DNA of 64,000 nt from Talinum fruticosum (GCA_021018815.1 JAITYX010000090.1:1391501-1455500), one strand, 5' to 3'; counted from the stretch's first letter, positions 1 through 11,807 are shown. The notes: a model not told the origin generated them from the sequence alone. Numbers and translations: made by a program.

Positions 1-1
1 T

Positions 2-142
2 CCTTGGACTCCACTTGAGTGGGTTTGTGCTGGGGTTTTGCTGATGTATTATCAGGAACACATCATGAACAAAAACAGGAGATTGGACACAAGAATCAGG
101 ATTCAGGATTATGTTCACAAATTTTGGTCCATAGTAAGTTAA
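2..142 (+). CDS. C-terminal end of an unidentified protein (cut by window edge)
   Basis: One frame is open from the window edge to a TAA at 140-142 and encodes 46 residues. The composition is protein-like: tryptophans near both ends, a hydrophobic run around VCAGVLLMYY, then a basic stretch (NKNRRLDTRIRIQ) and an aromatic end (YVHKFW). A hydrophobic segment followed by a basic tail could be the last membrane helix and cytosolic tail of a membrane protein, but that is inference. I do not recognise the family. About 200 bases of T-rich sequence follow and look like a 3' UTR. The exon begins outside the window, so the start, the full length and even the coding status rest on this open frame alone. 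Confidence 0.4.
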   Translation, partial: PWTPLEWVCAGVLLMYYQEHIMNKNRRLDTRIRIQDYVHKFWSIVS

Positions 143-1220
143 GAATGTACGCTTTAGCACAGACGTAAGTGCATAACTTCTGTTGCATATTCATTGGCGG
201 CTTTTTGGTGCTGTGTATTTGTGCACATTCCTAACATTAAGAGGTTTCTGTTTCTATTGAATCAGACTGTACATTGCTGTCATACTTTTAATTTAAGGCA
301 TCTAACATTTCATAGAACTTTTGTTGGTTTAATGTCTGTTTAATTCCTTTGAGTTCCTGTCAGAGAAAATGTCTTGAGTTGTAATTGTTACTATGAAATC
401 TTCTCTCCTCAAATGGAAGTATCACATTGAGTATGACCTCAAAAATAACTTTGTTCAAATTATAAAATTCCAAGCTTTGTAAGCTAACAAAGCATCTCAT
501 TATTTTTAGTGGATGATTAACGAAATTATCCTGCCATAAATTGATCAATCAGTCTAACCTAAATTCAATACAAAAGAGGACTTGCTCCAACAGAAAAGTT
601 TGGTTTGAGGTCGTCCTTGGCTTTCCAAAGTGACCAAATACAGCAAAGTGATCGAAATGGATCCACCATATATATATCTCGAGATCCATATACACAACTA
701 TACTCTTTTGTTTTATGTTTATGCCTATATATCCGCTAGTATCCAAAATTGTATGTCAAGTCGAGGGCATAAGATGTCATTTATAGACATCCAATCACTT
801 TTTCAAGTACATTTTTTTTCTGAAACTTTTTCAAGTATATATTAAATTATTAATTAGTTTTTCTCTAAATTAATTATGGGTTTCAAAAGCCGATAAATTA
901 AACAATTTACAATTTTCTAGCTTGATGGCTTAATATAATTGTGATTGTTTTTCAGATGTTAGCTTTTATATATTAGCGTTAATTTTTTTTAAGTAAGAAA
1001 ATAACACGAATATATCCTAAAATAAACGGGTGTACCTACAAAACAATCATAACAAAATCTTACATAATGTCTCACATTTGCTCATTAATTCCTTAGCCAG
1101 CAAGATAATGAAATTACACTAAAATTTTTAAAAATTCTAATTCATTAGGTAGGGAAACAACAAGAACTATTTATCCCTCAAAAAAAAAAATTAAAAAAAA
1201 ACTGACCTTGGTATCAGAAG
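143..1220. other. Non-coding, AT-rich
   Basis: Probable 3' UTR of the left-edge gene, then AT-rich intergenic DNA. The only open frames are short and compositionally poor. The stretch next to 1220 should hold the 3' UTR of the minus-strand EF-hand gene. No repeat structure was recognised. Confidence 0.5.
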
Positions 1221-1601
1221 CTAGTTAGATACAATATCTTTATTTGCCAAATAAAGAGCAAATTGAAGCCAAACCCTAGAGCCCTCCATCAAGGCAGGGC
1301 TCAACCTAAACATCAAGACACAAAACTCCATTTGGTTCAGACACCCATCTCCATCCACATCCCCTTCCCTCACCATTCCCCTGATCTCCTCCTCACTCAT
1401 ATCCCTCAACCCTAAAACCGCGCTTTTCTGCTTCAAACTCTCGATCGTTATCACCCCTTTCTCCTCATCCATGAGCATACGAAACCCGTTGCATAGCTCC
1501 TCCATGAAACCCTCTGCCCCGAGCTCAGCCACCATTGATGGAAAGAAGTCCTCAAAGACGACCCTGTTGTTGTTCCCACTCTTTCCGGCCTCCATGATCA
1601 A
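1221..1601 (-). CDS. PBP1: PBP1/KIC-type single EF-hand calcium-binding protein
   Basis: A single-exon gene encodes 126 residues, close to the roughly 125-135 usual for PINOID-binding protein 1 and KIC. One canonical EF-hand loop lies at residues 81-92 (D81, D83, D85, N89, E92 in DVDGDGCLNQME) followed by F93. An earlier degenerate loop around residues 44-55 lacks the acidic ligand spacing. Family knowledge: these small Ca2+ sensors bind partner proteins when calcium rises, PBP1 the AGC kinase PINOID in auxin transport and KIC the kinesin-like KCBP in trichomes. Which partner applies here is not visible. A second Met at residue 3 could also serve as start. A TATA-like motif lies 73 bases upstream. 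Confidence 0.9.
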   Translation of the reverse strand: MIMEAGKSGNNNRVVFEDFFPSMVAELGAEGFMEELCNGFRMLMDEEKGVITIESLKQKSAVLGLRDMSEEEIRGMVREGDVDGDGCLNQMEFCVLMFRLSPALMEGSRVWLQFALYLANKDIVSN

Positions 1602-1673
1602 CTATAACAATATAAATGTAGTAAATAAGTTCTTAGATTTGGGTTTTGAAGAGAAGAGGTAGGTGGGTATGAG

Positions 1674-1681
1674 TATAAATA
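1674..1681 (-). promoter_or_regulatory. TATA-like box of the EF-hand gene
   Basis: Read on the minus strand this is TATTTATA, 73 bases upstream of the ATG at 1601. That would place a transcription start near 1645 and a 5' UTR of about 45 bases. The motif reads as the more canonical TATAAATA on the plus strand, so orientation is not proven. Confidence 0.35.
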
Positions 1682-2919
1682 GAGGTGCATAAAGAACATT
1701 ATTTCAGAGAGGGAAGGAAAGAGGAGAAATGGGCAAATGTGCCAACGAAGGTACAGATATTGCAGGGAAGGAAGGTAGGTTGATGGATTGATGGGTGTCT
1801 TCTGGTTGCATTTTGCTTGTGTTGGTTTCCTCGAAGGTGCAACCTTAGGCAAAAATTGCATGTGTTATCTTTTGGGGTTTTCCGTGGGGAAACTTACAAT
1901 ATGTTTTTGTGGCCGTTTTTGTGTAGGTTGGATTCAAGGAAGTTGCAATAAACATCTTGTTTCCTTTGGATTGTTCTTCTCTTGTAACTTGTGTATCAAG
2001 TTTTTATGTCTTATAATAAAATAAGTATTTTTCAGGGACATAACATAAACTTCATCTACTTTGTAAAGTAAATATGTTATCATTTTGTAAAATTGTGCTC
2101 TTGTTCTACCATTCTTACTAAAAGTCCCTTGGCTACCATTTTTTTATCCTGTGAAGGTCCACTAAGTACCCCCTAAGATAAGAGCTTAGTAGGCTAGACC
2201 CACTTAACACAAAAAAAAAAAAAAAAAAGTTCAAGTGGAGATTTTGACAAAAAAATGACTTAATTGATCAATCTTTTTTATAAAAAAAAAAGGATTGAGG
2301 CCTTGCCCCCTCCTTCTAATAAATAATAATAATTTTTTAATATGTGTATAAACTTTTTTAAAAAATTTAAAATTAAAAAGAATAGGCCACAAGTACAACC
2401 ACAATTGAGTGGTATGGGTGAGCCTGTTTCGAGCTTATAAGATTGACTCTAAGATAAGCTCAATTTGGTTTCTTTTCAACTATTTAACAAATGCTACAGT
2501 TCAACAAATATTTAATTAAGGGGTAGTTTGCTTAAAGGTTAATCGGTTAGATATTTTTTTAGATGCAAACTTAATTTAATGACTTTAAAAGTGCGTCCTC
2601 TACTGAAATTTAAATTCTTAGATCGGGGAGTACATTTAGGTGCTATTCAACCTCGACTATATTCATGGTAAAATTTTCATTGACCCTACTTTAATGCATG
2701 TTTATTTTTCTTTTTTAAACAAATATATGGTACAATTTAGGCAATAAAAAATATTATTGTTGAAAAAAGTGGGTCACTCAATTTGACCCGATCCAACTGA
2801 ACCGACAACTCCACTCCAACCATTATCTAGTTATCTTGACGGAATCAATTCTGACAATCTTGTGTTTGGGCTTTGGGCCCCCATTATTTTAGGAATCCCT
2901 ATTGAGGGGTAGTGTGGTC
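1682..2919. other. Non-coding, AT-rich
   Basis: Upstream region of the EF-hand gene, then AT-rich DNA with an A-run near 2210-2228. No supported gene or clear repeat boundary. Confidence 0.5.
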
Positions 2920-3144
2920 TTACTCCTCGAAGCCCAAACTGGTCCACATTATTGGCCCAATCCTTCCAAGCCCATTCTCGAAAAACTTTCTAATTTCATC
3001 TTCGAATACAGATGGAGCTTCCAAATTTTGGCGCACGCAAGCCTTCACTGTTTCTACCTTTTCTCTTATTGTTCCATCTAAAGCCTCATCATTCATGTCG
3101 TAAAATACTTGGAACCAAAGGTTACGAGCATATTTTCGAATCAT
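2920..3144 (-). CDS. Small hypothetical ORF (74 aa), possibly a gene remnant
   Basis: An isolated 74-residue ORF has protein-like composition: a basic, aromatic start (MIRKYARNLWFQVFY), then mixed charged and amphipathic sequence rich in Glu and Val (REKVETVKACV, FEDEIRKFFEN). It stands out from the surrounding AT-rich non-coding DNA by its balanced codon usage. No domain is recognised. No TATA box or spliced partner exon is visible, and the sequence on both sides becomes AT-rich at once. It may be a fragment of a larger gene that lost its other exons, a small lineage-specific gene, or chance. Confidence 0.3.
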   Translation of the reverse strand: MIRKYARNLWFQVFYDMNDEALDGTIREKVETVKACVRQNLEAPSVFEDEIRKFFENGLGRIGPIMWTSLGFEE

Positions 3145-4250
3145 GCGAAAAGAGAAAATATGTTATGAAAAAGTTAAATCTCTTATAAAAACTCTTTAAA
3201 AATCGCTCTCTAAAAGAAGACAATAAGCATTCGAGCATGTGTAGTCTACTCTCGGGAGATTAAACAATTCTTGATTGAAATTAAGTCTTTTAGGCCCTCT
3301 TTCAAGATTAACTCATTCAAATCCCTTAAATTCATTTTCAAGTTCATTCAAGGAGATCGAATCGGATGAGTTGTTATTTGTTCATTTGTAATGAATATAA
3401 AGATTGTACCCATTCTTTTTGAATATAAATACAAAAATTAAATTTGTTCCATATTTCTAATCTAAATTTAATATGTACTTGAAATTTCTTATTACAAACT
3501 TATGAAAAACTCATATGTTAAGCTAAGCTTACAAAATAAGTTGCAAGCAAAACTGTGAGCTCGACTTAGTTTATTTTTGCCCCAACCCATCAAATAAACT
3601 AACCATTCATCCCAATGCTTATAAACACGTACTTACTAAACAACCTCGTAATCGAAATAGTAAAGACTACATGACTGTTGCTAGAAGAGGATAATAAAAT
3701 GCAAAATTCTGGAGGCTTTACCAGCTATTTCTTCGCTATCTACTATATTTGTGTGTTGTCAACTTGTTTGAGTAAGACTTAGTAAAACTTTAACACAAAA
3801 TATAGATAAATGCAGTGACCTGGTGAAAAGAGAGTCATTTGGCGAATTTTTCTCAGAGGTTTATTAAAGAGCTGAATTTCAACAACTTTTTTTTGTGTGT
3901 GTGTTTTGTTGGATCCTATTTTCCAAAAATAGGAAAGCAACTAAAAAATGGGAAAATGGTAGATGCTAAAAAAGACTTGGGCAAACATTGAATTCACCTG
4001 AGGAATCATAGCATATGGTTGATATTAAACTACACAGAAAAGAAATGACAGCAGCCACACCCTCCCCTGGTTGTCACTTCATTTATCAAATAAAAATAAA
4101 TCTCTCAAATCTCCAAAAACCCACTAATGGCCAAGCATTTTTCTTCATTTAACAAACTTCAACTTGCCCACCCTTTTTAATATCCCCACCAATTGTTTCC
4201 CTTTCTCTCCACATATCTATCTGTCTATCTATTCCCCCTTCAAATTTAAG
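3145..4250. other. Intergenic; proximal part is the B-box gene promoter
   Basis: AT-rich DNA without supported genes. From about 4040 it becomes C/T-rich (clusters of CCCAC and a TCTATCTGTCTATCTATTC stretch at 4213-4232), as expected for a plant core promoter and 5' UTR ahead of the ATG at 4297. Confidence 0.45.
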
Positions 4251-4296
4251 AGCAGTGAAAAAAAAATCCTAAAAAACTATCTTCCTCCTTGTTTGG

Positions 4297-4803
4297 ATGA
4301 GAGAAAAAATGAGGATGAAGAGAAAATGTGAGCTTTGTAGCAATTCAGCTACAGTATATTGTGAATCAGATCAAGCTAGTTTGTGCTCTCAATGTGATTC
4401 AAAGGTCCATGGAGCTAATTTTCTTGTAGCCAAACACTCAAGAACTCTTCTGTGCCATGTTTGCCAATCCCAAACTTCATGGACTGGTTCTGGGGCTAAG
4501 CTTGGCCCTGCCATCTCAGTCTGCCAAACATGCCTTAGTGCAAGAAATAGGGAGGCGGAAAGGCATACAGAGACGATGAATGTTGATCACAGTGGTGGTG
4601 ATCGTGGCGGGGGTGATGAAGATGGACATGATGAGGACCGTGATCACGATCATGATGATGACGATGATGGTGATGGTGATGGTGATGGTGGTGATGGAGA
4701 TGATGATGTTGATGATAATGATAATCTTGATGATGATGAAGATGAAGATGATGGAGATAATCAAGTTGTTCCATGGTCATACTCAGTGTCACATTCTAGG
4801 TAA
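4297..4803 (+). CDS. B-box zinc-finger protein with one complete B-box and an acidic Asp/Gly-rich tail
   Basis: The ORF encodes 168 residues. The first B-box is complete (C11, C14, C22, D25, C30, C33, H38, H47, with the family signature KVHGANFLVAKH). A second zinc-finger half follows (C53, C56, C76, C79) without the usual His ligands. Residues about 95-153 are an extreme Asp/Gly tract from GAT/GGT repeats, ending in NQVVPWS, a motif I associate with CONSTANS-like/BBX proteins. There is no CCT domain, so it resembles the short B-box-only regulators that act by binding other transcription factors in light and flowering responses. Starts at 4297, 4309 or 4315 are all in frame. The stop sits inside AG|GTAAAT, a strong splice donor, so the true protein may continue in an unidentified second exon. 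Confidence 0.85.
   Translation: MREKMRMKRKCELCSNSATVYCESDQASLCSQCDSKVHGANFLVAKHSRTLLCHVCQSQTSWTGSGAKLGPAISVCQTCLSARNREAERHTETMNVDHSGGDRGGGDEDGHDEDRDHDHDDDDDGDGDGDGGDGDDDVDDNDNLDDDEDEDDGDNQVVPWSYSVSHSR
4614..4758 (+). repeat. Imperfect GAT/GGT trinucleotide repeat inside the B-box gene
   Basis: This stretch is almost entirely GAT, GAC and GGT codons and encodes the Asp/Gly acidic tail. Such coding microsatellites often vary in length. The encoded composition, not the exact order, is probably what matters. Confidence 0.8.
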
Positions 4804-7800
4804 ATATGTAGAAATATGTGATGTGAGGGATGATATATATGACCTTGTAATTTTATTTTTCTTTTGTTGTTGTTTGATTTCTTACACTTTTTTTTTTTTT
4901 TACTCAACTGTTGATTTCCCACAAAAAGTGGATACTGGGAGGGTTAGATTAGATGGGAGCATTCTTTTAGAAAGATTACTCCCATAAAGATTAAGATCAC
5001 CTCCCGAGATCAAGTTGATGATCTCATACTTCATAACCAACCAAGATTCCTGTTTTGTTTTTTTGCATTTTTTTTTTTTGGTTTTTGTAAGTTTGGATCA
5101 TTTTTAACCTATGACTCGAAGTATCGGTTTAGTTTTTTCTCGTTTGTGTTACATAGAACTTCTCATCTCTGTCTAACTAGATCAGAAAATTTAAGGTTTT
5201 TGAGTGGGTAGTAATGTTTCTTTCGAAAATAGAAAAAACAAAACAGTTATCATTGTGTTGACGTATTTGTTGGTTATTATATATATGGTAGCTATATTTG
5301 TTGGTTATTATATATATGGTAGCTAGGTTGTAATAGTGTTTCTTATAAATGGTTTAAGTCTACACTTGACAGAGTTTAAGGTAATTGTGTCTACATATAT
5401 ATGTATCTAAAAATTGGGGACTGTGCTCACCTTTTATATTTTTAAACTACTAAAACATAACTGTATAGGATTTTAGTTTAAGCATATATATATATATTTT
5501 ACAGTATTATATGATAATCCAACTTTTTTTCTATAAAAAAATTGTTCATTTTCTAAGGATTTGTGAACTCAAAGGTTTCCAAAAACATTTCTCAAATGTA
5601 TTGGCCATCGATCAAATTGAAAATTACAAATTGTTAAACAATAACCATTAATACTTTTTAAAAAATTTCGTTATACGAAATGTTTATAAATGATGTCTAT
5701 TCCATAGCTATCTCGGCTAAAATTTTAAGACAATAGTTAAAATTATCAAAATTAATTTTATATTCTAACTTTATATGAATGTCTTCTAAGTTTGAAGCGT
5801 GGATACTTAAAAACTCTCTTTAACATATAATAATTTACATGTAAAACGACTATGGTAAAAAGCTTCTTATATTCAAGAAACGACGCTTTATTTGAGATGA
5901 TCTACACACAGCATTGTCAAAATTGTTACCCCACAAAATCAAAAAAGATTTTATTTTTCTTATCAAAAATCTTCTTGAACCACAAGTTTTGTTTGAATGT
6001 AATGATTATTTTTTGGTAAAATGTCTTGTCAATTAACTATGATAACCAAAAGTATGAGCTTGCTTCATATGGTATATTAATCAAGTAAAAACCAAAAAGG
6101 CTACTTTCTTTTCTTTTTTTGTAGGAATTTTAATTTACCAATCGATAATTGCAAGTCTTACAAGATCATACATAAATCCTTATCGGGATAAATTCTTCAA
6201 TTTGGAAGAATGGACCTTTTGTGCTAAATTACATCCCTTTAACAACAATTTTTAAGCATCTCTTCTTTGTATGAGATATAAAGATCGATATCGGTGGAAT
6301 CAAACTTAACATTTTAACAACAACTTTTAAAGATGATACCAACTATGCTAGTGACTCTCGTAAGAATAACCCTTTAAGCTAGTGCTTCTAGATACTTACA
6401 TTATCAAAGAAAAATAATGAGAATAATAGCATATAAAGAAATGAACTTGTGGATAACACATACAAGATAAGTTGATAGGTGAAATAATTAGTCATGTCAA
6501 CATTCTTATAATAATAATTTACGGATAGCTTACGATATACTGATATAGTTGAAGTTTTATATGAAATCTGTCGTAAAATTAGATGACACCAACAAGAAGT
6601 TACATATTCGTATGCCAATTTTTCTTGAATAAATCTAAAAATTTAATATACAACGTAAATTCTTACCTTTACAAAGTTAATGATATATATACTGTTAACT
6701 TGTCTGAAACTTATAGCATCCTTCTAACTAATAATCACGCCATTTTTATAGTAATATAATTTAAACAATATATTAGCATATCCTTGGAATAAAAATAAGA
6801 CAAACATGGGGGATTGCTACAAATATACATTAACTAGTTGGAGGCCATATGGAAGGATGAAGTGTGAGCATGGGAGAGTCATAAACTTAGGATATTTGCT
6901 ACTTGGCTTCCCAACATCTTCACATGACCCCCATCACCCTTTTCAAGTTTAATTATCGCAATTTGCAATTTCATTAATGGGTCTTTTGCTGCTTTAAATA
7001 TATTTGATGGGGTGTTCTGCTGATTTTCTGAATAATTTTGGGAGATGCCTCGATTTTAGCAGCTAAAGCCACGCCCACAAGAGATGGAGCACTTGAAGGT
7101 ATCCTACCCAATTAACTTGAGAAAGATTTAGTTAGGAGGTAATAGGTTGGTGATTAATTAAATTATATATATGGGGGACTTTTTTTTTTTTTGGGGGAGG
7201 GGGATTGGGATCCCACCAAAAGCATTGTAATCTAAATACTGTAGATGACTAGTATCTTTCATTTATATCAATACGTCTAATACAACGGTAAATAACTTAA
7301 ATGATTAAACAAGTTTTTTTATTTTGTTTAATTGTGTCTTTGTCACATTGAGCTTGAGTTTAAATTCGAATTTGCTCACTATGTTACTGATGAGTCGAGT
7401 CCATGACTAGCATAGCTATGCTCGGCTCGATTTACTCAGCTTTGTTTGTCTTTTATGTTTAGGACTTGTGTAGAAGTATAAATGACCATAAAAGACAAAA
7501 TTTAATGACGTCTACTCTTTGTCCTTGCTCATTGTGACTTCCAAAGTAAAATTGGATTTTGTTTGAGATATTTCGTCTTTTAATGCTTATAAACTCTCTC
7601 CTTCGCTTGTGTCTGTTATCAAGGTCTAGAGTTTTTAATGCTTATAGTCTATACATACTTAAAGTGACTTTTTTTAATTGATAAATGAACCCCCAACTAG
7701 ACATCTTCTTTAAGGGTAAGTCCAGTAGGGCTTTTTTAGGGGAGGAAAGTTGCATAATTATTGAACTAAGCGTCTAACAGAGACCAAACCTCAAAATCAG

Positions 7801-8880
7801 ACTTGTGAGCACGGGTTATGACGAGAGTTCAAAACTTCTCAAAAAATTATATCCACTATCATTCAAACCCAAATAAGAAGTTTAAAAACTCTGACTTTTA
7901 TACCAATTGAGTCAAACGCTCATAAAATAATTAAAAATCTTACACTCCTTTCCCCTTCCAAAAAAAAAAAATAGAAAAGTTGCAACTTGCATGGATGCAT
8001 GAGGCTCAAATCTCCAATAGCTTTAGCTGCATTCTTGGAGAGGACAGAGCCCCCCTGCTTTGTTGGGGGATTTATTAATACCGTTTCATAAGCACAAGGA
8101 TATCGTCATTGTCGTATATCCGACTATAACGTCTTCAACTATAGACATTAAATATACATGGAGTAACATTTTAAAAGGTCAAAAAGGAAATTATATATCC
8201 TTAAAAATCACTATTTCAAATACTACAGGTTAATTCTATATTTTAAAATATAATAATTTTTAAAGTATAGGATAACAAAGTATAAAATACTTCAAAATTA
8301 ATTCAACTTTAGTAATGAACTTGTTTGTATCATTATCGGTACTCGATTTAACCTTTTTGCATATTAAACGAATGATTGAAAGTTGAGATATCGTTTTTTT
8401 TAAATGAGAGATAATCGAAAAAGAAAGTTGGGTGGGAGGAGGGGGTAAATATGTTGACAAGGATAACTTCATTAGTGTCAAATAGACTTGAAGAAAATGA
8501 TCCCTTCCGATTAATTCCAACTATATGGTGCAAATTCATATTCAAATTGATATGTGAAATATGTAATTTAAAATGAATGGAAAATTCAAAATGATCCGAA
8601 CCAAATTAAATTTGAGCCAAATACTTTTCGTTGATTTACTTTTTGTTTTATGTGAAATAAGTTTATTTGATCAAATATCAAGTAACTTAAAGTCAATTTA
8701 AACTAAAAATTATCGAACTTGAAACTAAAATCAACATGAAATTTATTAATATGAACACAATCTAATCTAAAATATATACTGAACCATTTGTCAAGTCTAC
8801 TCTTATATTATAAGATTCCTATTTTAATTTCGTTATTTTGAGCAAATGACAAACACCAATGATACAATCCGTATACCATA
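4804..8880. other. Long AT-rich intergenic region
   Basis: No supported gene. It holds the 3' flank of the B-box gene, T-runs near 4890, 5060 and 7181, a 31-bp tandem duplication (5264-5325) and short TA tracts. All open frames are short and of low complexity. Confidence 0.55.
5264..5325 (+). repeat. Tandem duplication of a 31-bp unit
   Basis: Two adjacent, essentially identical copies (5264-5294 and 5295-5325), each beginning TATTTGTTGG and ending around GGTAGC. It looks like a recent replication-slippage duplication in non-coding DNA. Confidence 0.85.
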
Positions 8881-8889
8881 TATCGGGGT

Positions 8890-9485
8890 AAGGATGATAA
8901 TAGGTCTAGTTTAGGTCGAGTCCAAGTGAACCCAAACTCATTTAATTTTTTGGATCTAGACCCGGATCCGTCGGATTTGTGAAGCATGGACCCGCACTAG
9001 AATGATTGGTCTAGCAAGTTCACGGGTCCTTAACGCGATCATATTATTTCATGCTAAAATTGTTAATAAACATTTCTTATCATTCTTATATCCCATTTAA
9101 TATTATTACACATTTGAACGTAACACAAATTTCTTATTTTTCACAGAAGCACTTAGATAACATATAAATTGATAAATTAAAAGAAATAATAAAAAATCAA
9201 ACAAAGTGAACAATTTAAAAAGAATGTGTGAAAATAAGTGTTTGAGAGTTATAATTGATGAGGATGAGCGAAGAACACAAGGAGTAATTGAATTGTTTAC
9301 GAAAATTAGGGCAACCCAAACTTAAGTTATATATTTTTTTATAAAAATATTTAATCGGAGTACATTGGTCGAGTCCGGATCTCAAATTTCGGACTTAGAT
9401 CCAAACATGTTTAGTAACACTTGAACCTAAACTCGACCTAAAACCATTAGTTAGACCTAAATCCGCTAATTTATATTGGGGCCAT
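8890..9485. mobile_element. Probable foldback MITE (inverted arms about 100 bp)
   Basis: The left arm (about 8895-8990, with TTTAGGTCGAG, TTGGATCTAGACCCGGATCC) is an imperfect inverted copy of the right arm (about 9360-9480; reverse complement TTTAGGTCGAG ... TTTGGATCTAAGTCC ... GATCCGGACTCGACC). The AT-rich middle encodes nothing. Size and non-coding interior fit a non-autonomous DNA transposon, perhaps hAT-like. No clear target-site duplication was found, so the boundaries are approximate. Confidence 0.5.
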
Positions 9486-9743
9486 GGTCCACTGCCATAT
9501 CTAAATTTGGATTTATAAATTTGATGATATATTATAATTTAAAAAATGAAAATATAATATTTTTTAAAAAAGAAAATAAAAATAGGCGTTAAATTTTAAT
9601 TAAAACAAAATAACAAGTACCGACCATAGGGCAGGTCGATAGGAATACCATCAGCGATCCCCAAAGTATTACTCCTCTACCGTACTCGTCTTCCTTCTTC
9701 CTTCCCAATTCTCAATTCTCATCGTCAACGAGCTGATCGGCCA

Positions 9744-9759
9744 TTAGGGTTAGGGTTTT
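9744..9759 (-). promoter_or_regulatory. Telo-box-like motif upstream of the NOSIP/CSU1 gene
   Basis: The plus strand reads TTAGGGTTAGGGTTTT, which is AAACCCTAACCCTAA on the minus strand. Telo-boxes are common near transcription starts of plant housekeeping genes. This one lies about 45 bases before the ATG, within or near the 5' UTR. A similar single motif (12909-12917) precedes the next gene. Confidence 0.45.
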
Positions 9760-9800
9760 TTTCAGAGATCAAATAGCAGAGAGAGACAGAGAGAGAGAGG

Positions 9801-11807
9801 ATGCCGCAGAGACACTCGAAGAACAACAACGACCTCGCCTTCTTCACGTACGATGAGAAGCGGAAGCTAGGGTATGGAACCCAGAAGGAGCGCCTTGGGA
9901 AGGACTCGATTAAACCCTTCGACGCTTGCTGCCTTTGTTTGAAGCCCCTTATCGATCCTCTCTCTTGCCCTAAAGGCCACGTCTTTTGTAAAGAGTGCAT
10001 CCTCGAATGTTTGCTTGCTCAGAAGAAGGATATCCAGAGGTCCGTTCGCTTTTTAGTTTTTCTTGCGTTTCATATATCTTTTGTTTTAATTTCCTCTGAA
10101 TTGGGTTTATAGAACAGTGAAATACTAGTCTGATTGCTTGGCTGGCTTGTTCTGATTCTGATTGGAGATTTTGGGATTGATTGTTGAGATTAGAAAAAAT
10201 CTGCCAATGAATTCAGCTCGAAAACTAAGACAATTGATGCAATTCTAGATCTAAAACTGCTTTTCGGATATTTGTCAATGATTGGGAGACTAAATTAGTA
10301 GTCAATTTTATGAGTACGAAATTTGTGAATTTATGAGATCCTAGTTCTTGCTGGTTCAAGATGGAGGAAGGTGGGTTATTGTGAAATTAAATTGATGGTG
10401 AACTATGAGGACTACTTGCTCATTCCTAATGGAGATTTTAAATCCCATGTGTTGAAGTTAAGTAGGTTGCATATTGGTGGATAGGCATCAATTCTTATCC
10501 TAGTTTTCCCCATCTTAGAAAAATTTAGGCTGAGCTACATTTGAATCAGTAATTTCCTTTAAAACTGAGGGGCATGAGGGAAAGAGCCTCTCTGTTCTAA
10601 GGGGACATTAATCCCTGGATTGAGAATTTTAGATGAACTTACCTTTAAAGCCTTTTTGTGTGGAGATGTACACTTGGCAGATTGCACCAATTCATGTCCA
10701 GGCTATGGTTGGGAAAATTAGATTTGGACACTTTTGCACCATCTGTTACCTTTGCATCGACTTTCTAAAGGAAGCAGCTTATTGATCATCACAAGGGTGA
10801 TATTGTGTGTATTTGACCGCCATACCACAATGCATTTTTAGGCCTTAATCTTTTGAGAGTTGCAAGGCTAACTTCTGATAAGCTAAAGGGATATCTTGTG
10901 GTAAAGGTGTAAGAACTGAATCGGAGGGATTCTTATCAGAGGACGTGAATTGATCTTTATAGTTCCTACTGTGGAAATTTGGTGGGCTTTACTGTCCATA
11001 GTGCTTTGACCAAACTCATCTCAAGTAGAGGCATTAGTGGGTCTTTTACCATGTCTTACTCTTTTGTGTATGCAATATACTTTTGAGTCCACAAATAGGA
11101 CATACTTAATGACTGTGTATCCTATCTACAGGAAGCTAGCTGCACATGCTGCTCAGAAGAAGCAAGAGAAAGAAGAGGAAGAGGAGAAATTATTGCTGCA
11201 AAAGGCTAGGGAACTTGAGGAATTTGACCAGCAAAATCATGGTGCAGTGCCCCATCACAGCGACAAGAGCTATGCTCGTGACAAGAATGGGTTCCATGGC
11301 GCAAACAGTGTGAAGGCAACTTCATATGAAGAGGAAGCGCTGAGAACCATGAAAGCCTTTTGGCTTCCTTCGGCGACTCCAGAAGCCCCTGTTAAAGTAG
11401 AGGCCCCCTCCACCTGCACAACTTGTCCAGAGGGAAAGGAGAAGCTTAAGTTGAAATCCCTCTTCCCCATACGCTTCACTGAAGAAAGCAAGGATGACAA
11501 TAAGTCGAAGCCCTTTGATAAGAAATACATTTGCCCCAGCTGCAAAGTTACACTGACCAATGCCATGTCCCTTGTGGCCCTGAGCTCCTGTGGCCATGTC
11601 TTCTGCAAGAAATGTGCAGACAAATTTATGGCGGTGGACAAGGTTTGCCTTGTTTGTGACAAGCCATGTAAAGAGAAGAATCTGGTGAACTTGGAAAAGG
11701 GAGGAACAGGATTTGCGGGTCATGATGAGAAATTGGAAGCAACGGATTTCAAGCATTTGGGAAGTGGTTCAGGGTTGGGCCTGGTCAGACCTGCCATGAA
11801 GGTTTAA
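9801..11807 (+). CDS. CSU1: NOSIP-type RING/U-box E3 ubiquitin ligase (CSU1 homologue)
   Basis: Two exons, 9801-10039 and 11132-11807, joined through a split AG|G arginine codon, give 304 residues, matching the roughly 300 of the family. An N-terminal zinc-binding half domain lies at residues 43-66 (CCLCLKPL...C56, H60, C63, C66). A Lys/Glu-rich coiled segment follows at about 82-110. A C-terminal RING/U-box contains C214, C217, C233, H235, C238, C241, C252 and C255, then the NLVNLEKGGTGFAGH stretch. Family knowledge: animal NOSIP is an E3 ligase and Arabidopsis CSU1 ubiquitinates COP1 and SPA1 to limit photomorphogenic repression. The same-strand neighbour GRXS15 starts about 1.1 kb downstream and is functionally unrelated. 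The 5' UTR has a GA-rich run just before the ATG. Confidence 0.93.

Noticed and set aside
4516..4792. Minus-strand frames rich in Ile/Thr or His across the B-box acidic tail
   Set aside because: They are complements of the GAT/GGT repeat coding for Asp/Gly; the plus-strand frame carries the conserved B-box.
11270..11756. Two long minus-strand open frames under NOSIP/CSU1 exon 2
   Set aside because: Antisense shadows of an exon with clear RING ligands and correct splice phase.
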